Shown here piece by piece: positions 60,189 through 64,000 of a DNA stretch of 64,000 nt. Under the pieces are notes generated by a model. The model was not told the DNA's origin, searched no databases, and saw nothing but the letters and a program-made list of their open reading frames with translations. The stretch's first letter is position 1. Each line of letters begins with the position of its first letter. The position numbers were made by a program, and so were the translations under genes. This DNA is from Gloeopeniophorella convolvens (lineage: Eukaryota; Basidiomycota; Agaricomycetes; Russulales). The DNA is taken from assembly GCA_022496205.1 (NCBI GenBank), contig WTXD01000047.1:124001-188000 (forward strand), written 5' to 3'.

Positions 60189-63152
60189 CTAGTTTACTGT
60201 CGACGATGCCCATGCCTGTGGCTCCGCGCTCATCTCAAACTCGATTGTGCTCCCGTTCGCGATCTGTGAGTGCTTGATGACGGGTTCGCTCACGATTTTC
60301 CCATCCACTTTGAGCGACTTGACGTAAGGTTTCGTCATCGCGCCGGGCGCGATAATGCGCAGCGGCTGATGAGATGCAGGGAGGTCGACAGTAATTGCGT
60401 CAAAAAATGGGCTGTGCGTGTAGTGCAGGAGTGAGTTTCAACTATAGTGACGAGCAGGGATTATGAAGTCGACTTGCCTTCCAACTATGTATTCGCCCGA
60501 TACTGGGTTAACGGGATAAAAGCCGAGCGCGCTGAAAATGAACCAAGCGCTCATTTGGCCGCAGTCTTCGTTCTAGTGTAGAAGCAAAAAAAAGTTAGAA
60601 GGAAGAACGCGGTGCCCCGGGTGGAACAACATACGCCGGACAGGCCGTCTACGGTGGCGTTGTAGTTCGCCTCCGCAATCTGACGAATGCGTGCTTGGCC
60701 TTTCGAAGCGGCGCTAGCCATAGCATACAGGTACGGTATGTGGTGCGACGGCTTTGTGTGAGACACTTAGGTGCTGCAGTGATGCGAGGCTCGGGGTGCT
60801 TCTCACCTCGTTCGTTTGGTCATTGTGTCCTGACGTCGCCATCGCATGGTTTAGTCGGTATGACGCCACAGCTCATCAGAGACCAGAAACTCACCGCCGT
60901 CAAAATGTTCGTCCAAGCTCTGGACAAACCTTGTCTTGCCGCCGCGCAGCGCGATGAGCTCGTCAACGGCGTGCACGACGTCAAACGAGTATGCCCACTT
61001 GTCGCCTTCTGTCCAGCCATTGTCAGGACCAGCCCAGGAGCCACTAGCGTTGCGCGCTTCCATGAATCCCGTTGCGTTGTTGAAGATCGTGATGGGGGCA
61101 GCCATGGAGCGGTCACGAAAGAAATTCGCGTCGTCTCCTTTGCCGAGGAAGTCAGCAAGCACCGAAACGGCGTAATCGTCGTCTATTGGGTTGTGCGTTA
61201 CGTGTTAGCGGTGACGGGGATTCACGTTATACACAGGATCGTACATGCGTAGTCCAACGTCCTCGATGCAGACTCCGAATGGATGTCATCGGCAACCCAA
61301 CCTTCGGATGCGTAAACGCTGCTAAGGCCGGCGCGGACCTCATAGCCCACGTTCTCCTGTCGGTCGGAGTACCTGAATGGGTGGTCGGTCCCAGATAACG
61401 AGGCAGGTAATCCTAGACTTACTCTGTAGTCTCGTCATTCGCAGGTGGAACAGTGGCATCTTTGTACACAGCCTCGTATGCCAGCTCTTTGTCGAAGCCC
61501 GCGATGCCCTTAAGAGCAGCCTCCGCGATCAGAGAATCCGCATGAGTGCCCACCATGATGTTCGTTTCTGCAGTAGTCGTCGTGAGTATGATCCTGTTGG
61601 TCACATCGCGTTACTGCTCAGCGCTCACCAACGATGTTCTTCCACATTGGAAGCCATCCTCCCTATTATTGTTATCAGAATCAATTCACGATGTGATGTG
61701 TGTAGGTTAGTCACCTCTTCATAATCTTGCAGCATACTCTGGACCATGCCGGGTATCCGTTCAGGCGCCAGGAGAATCTGCCAGCCCCAGATCGCACGGA
61801 AGGTGTCCTGCGTCCTCAAACTAAGCCTTTCCCCTGCCGGAAGCGATAGACAAAGCATACCCAAATTGAGTAACCGGTGTAGGAATTGCCCTTGTGAACC
61901 TCGTTATCGTAGCCAGAAAAGTACATTCCTTCTTCATCCTGCTCGTACGGATACTGCAACGGGTTCGTCAACAACGGCCACAATTAGGAATGGAACCCCA
62001 GTACCTGCAAGGTGTGGAATAGAGCCGTATAGAAGGTCTCGAGTTGATCTTGAGAGCCGCCTTCTACCTGCACACGGTCAAGTTTCTCTGCCCACTCCCC
62101 GCGAGTCCTCTTAGCTGTCTGTTCCAACGACGTGCCGTCGGGGACCTCTCTCTCCAGGTTCCTCCGTGCCTGCTCGATAGAGATGAATGACACTCCAATA
62201 CGCATGTTCACAGTTTTGGTGCCGTTCGCGAAGGAGGCGTACCCCCCTAGTACGGTCCCGTTTCGTATACGCTCACCCGCGCGGGTTGTCCCGTTCTGCG
62301 TCGACCCGAAGGCGGAAAATGGTACGTCAAAGCGCGCAACGAAGTATCCGCTGAACTTCTCAGCAGGGTTTGGGCCGATGATGAAATCTTGTCTCTCAGG
62401 ATTGGAGCCGGTGATCTCGCGAGTGGCTGGGTCGATCGCGATAGAACCAGAGGGATATGTTACGTTGGTCGGATCCGCAGAGCCCATGATGGATGCGCGG
62501 GTGGCCTCAATGAAGACGTATGGTACCTGTGTATCTGCGAACGTGAAACGCAAGTGGCCAACGCGCGAAGCTGCATAGTCGCTGTCAGCAGTCGCGAAAA
62601 CAGAAAGAACCGCCACGCACTAGCACTCTGCTCAGCTAGGATTGAGCCGCCCTCGATTGCGGTGAGCCTTGCGCGGTAGTAGCTCGGTGATACGACTTCA
62701 TCGTCATGACTGAAGTTCATCCCCCGCCGCTCGAAGAGGCTTTGAACAGTGCCGGCGCCAGGTACAACCACAACCTGCGCGCTTTCACCCATCCAGATCG
62801 CTGGCTGGTGAGTTCCCTGAAAGCCGTGGATCGTAGTGTCCGTGTAGTTATACGGCGTGACCGATACGTAGTTCTCACGCGTCTGCGCGACCCAACGGGT
62901 CATGGCGAAGGGAGGTGCAGTTGACGGGATCATACCGCCTGAGCCATTGGGTGTATCGCCACCGTTACCGATGAGCCTGTAGAATGTTCAGTGTCATGTA
63001 CTGGGAACACGACACATTGTGACGCACGGGTTAACAAGGTCCACCGCACGACTCTTCGGTTCATTAAAGCCGGCAGGAGGTAAAGTAGCAGCGAGCGCGG
63101 TCAGCGCAAGCAGACACACGCTGGAGAACGAGAGATAGTGACGCGAATACAT
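60189..63152 (-). CDS. Secreted GH92 alpha-mannosidase
   Basis: Thirteen exons, high to low: 63028-63152, 62621-62976, 62005-62570, 61861-61953, 61715-61807, 61629-61662, 61423-61567, 61245-61372, 60895-61182, 60807-60829, 60635-60751, 60478-60572, 60189-60411 (761 aa). Blocks: VNPLIGNGGDTPNGSGGMIP, GFQGTHQPAIWMGE, TSRVGHLRFTF, SGYDNEVHKGNSYTGYSIWD, GGWLPMWKNIV, ADSLIAEAALKGI, HNDQTNEPSHHIPYLYA and GNEDCGQMSAWFIFSALGFY. GH92 enzymes are calcium-dependent exo-mannosidases trimming N-glycans or mannans. Upstream in-frame ATGs (63185, 63182) exist; 63152 is preferred because MYSRHYLSFSSVCLLALTAL makes a clean signal peptide. The last intron (60412-60477) is GC-AG (GCAAGT). Confidence 0.94.
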
Positions 63153-63615
63153 CGCGTCAAGGTCGAAGACGGATGCGAACATCATGTCTTGTTGCCGACC
63201 CTGCCTTTATGGAACGCCGGACTTCGAGAAGATGGTTGAAGACGTTCTCAGCAAGGACTCCAGGCAGTCAGCTGATGGTCCCCGGATCTCTGGCTTCTCC
63301 ATCCCTCACTTCGATCATGTCTGCTGATTGCGGGGGCCATATGACAGACGCACCAATGACGTTCAGTCGGTCGCCGTTGCCCTCGATAGATGAAATTTTG
63401 AGTTGCTTTGGCTCAGCACGCGCTTTGAGGGGTGGTAGAACGGCGCAAAAGTGAAGAAATATCTCAAGGGAGAAGAGCGTGTAAACGACTGTCGTGGGAA
63501 GGTCTACAAGCGAGACGACGGTGGTCGGCGACAAGCCTACGACAAGCAACGCTCGGTGAGCGCCTGCGAGCGCGGTCCGGCCTTACGACTGGTGGCAGTT
63601 CCTTTCGGTGAAAGT
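63153..63615. other. Spacer upstream of GH92
   Basis: About 460 bases between tandem minus-strand genes. A minus frame (63268-63549) has a hydrophobic start but no support. Presumed GH92 promoter. Confidence 0.35.
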
Positions 63616-64000
63616 TCATGCGGCCCGCATATTTAACACGATTGGACCCTTAGCAGCCCACCTCCAAGCATCGATCATACTCTATCCTCGTACACGGTGA
63701 CATACACCACGGACAAAGTACACGAAACACGGATAGCGCTCACCTCGCCGCCACCGCCAATCAAACCGTCGTCGAGATTCGCTGCGGATGCAAGGTTGCT
63801 GGCACGGGACAACAGTGAGACGGTTTCGAAAAGAGCAGGCCTGGGAGTCTGATGCAAGTCCGGGCTAATCTCCATGGGAGGGAGTATATGTTGTACTGGT
63901 GTCCTACTATTGGGCCGGTCTGATAGTCTTGGCTGAGCTTCTCGGCGATGGCTGCTAGCTGGCTGAGCGGCGATCGGCCCACCACATCTATGTCCTAGTC
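63616..64000 (-). CDS. C-terminal end of an unrecognised gene (truncated at right edge)
   Basis: A frame open from the right edge to 63744 (TPVQHILPPMEISPDLH, then FETVSLLSRASNLASAANLD) is joined by a 62-nt GTGAGC...GATAG intron (63682-63743), phase 0, to a 22-codon last exon (63616-63681) with MIDAWRWAAKGPIVLNMRAA before the stop. The upstream part is Pro/Ser/Arg-rich and looks disordered. I do not recognise the family; most of the protein lies outside the window. Confidence 0.5.

Noticed and set aside
61373..61422. Suspected frameshift in GH92 at the exon 7/8 join
   Set aside because: I first misread the sequence; rereading it as TACTCCGACCGACAGGAG gives EYSDRQENV in frame, so the junction is normal.

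Overview
This is genomic DNA from a filamentous basidiomycete, most likely an Agaricomycete. Nearly every gene is broken by many short introns (mostly 47-65 nt, donors such as GTACGT, GTGCGT and GTGAGT). Several protein families are typical of mushroom-forming fungi. I see no bacterial signals, no transposon open reading frame, no rRNA and no convincing tRNA. Exon structures below were built by hand from splice motifs, reading phase and remembered family sequences. Apart from the KRR1 gene and the disrupted ferritin-like copy, each joined complete model is an exact multiple of three.

Left part (1-17.9 kb): the N-terminal part of an Atf1-like stress bZIP factor runs off the left edge. A gene-poor stretch follows, then a secreted GH16 beta-glucanase, the tRNA adenosine deaminase Tad1, a small basic conserved protein divergent from it, a Pro/Gly-rich protein with a conserved C-terminal domain, another gene-poor 3 kb, and a cyanamide-hydratase-like HD protein.

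Middle (18-31.9 kb): a conserved coiled-coil orphan stands divergent to the HD protein. It is followed by a tandem pair of alpha/beta-hydrolase-fold proteins with matching 11-exon layouts and no recognisable catalytic triad, then a HIT nucleotide hydrolase, the ribosome biogenesis factor KRR1, an EAF-type transcription elongation protein, and a secreted ferritin-like (Rds1-type) protein.

Right part (32.6-64 kb): a serine carboxypeptidase (S10) with an AT-AC intron, an NmrA-like protein, a GRE2/DFR-like reductase, an ER DnaJ/TPR co-chaperone (DNAJC3/P58IPK type), a small single-pass membrane protein, a DUF1479 protein, a GATA-like zinc-finger protein preceded by 3 kb of very GC-rich DNA, two more ferritin-like genes (one with an in-frame stop), a BCAS3-domain WD protein, a GH92 mannosidase, and the C-terminal end of an unknown gene at the right edge. 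There is no operon logic. The mix is housekeeping genes (KRR1, Tad1, EAF, HIT, DNAJC3) interspersed with secreted enzymes and lineage-specific families. The most unusual features are six GC-AG introns plus one AT-AC intron among about 122 modelled introns, and the duplicated pseudo-hydrolases.
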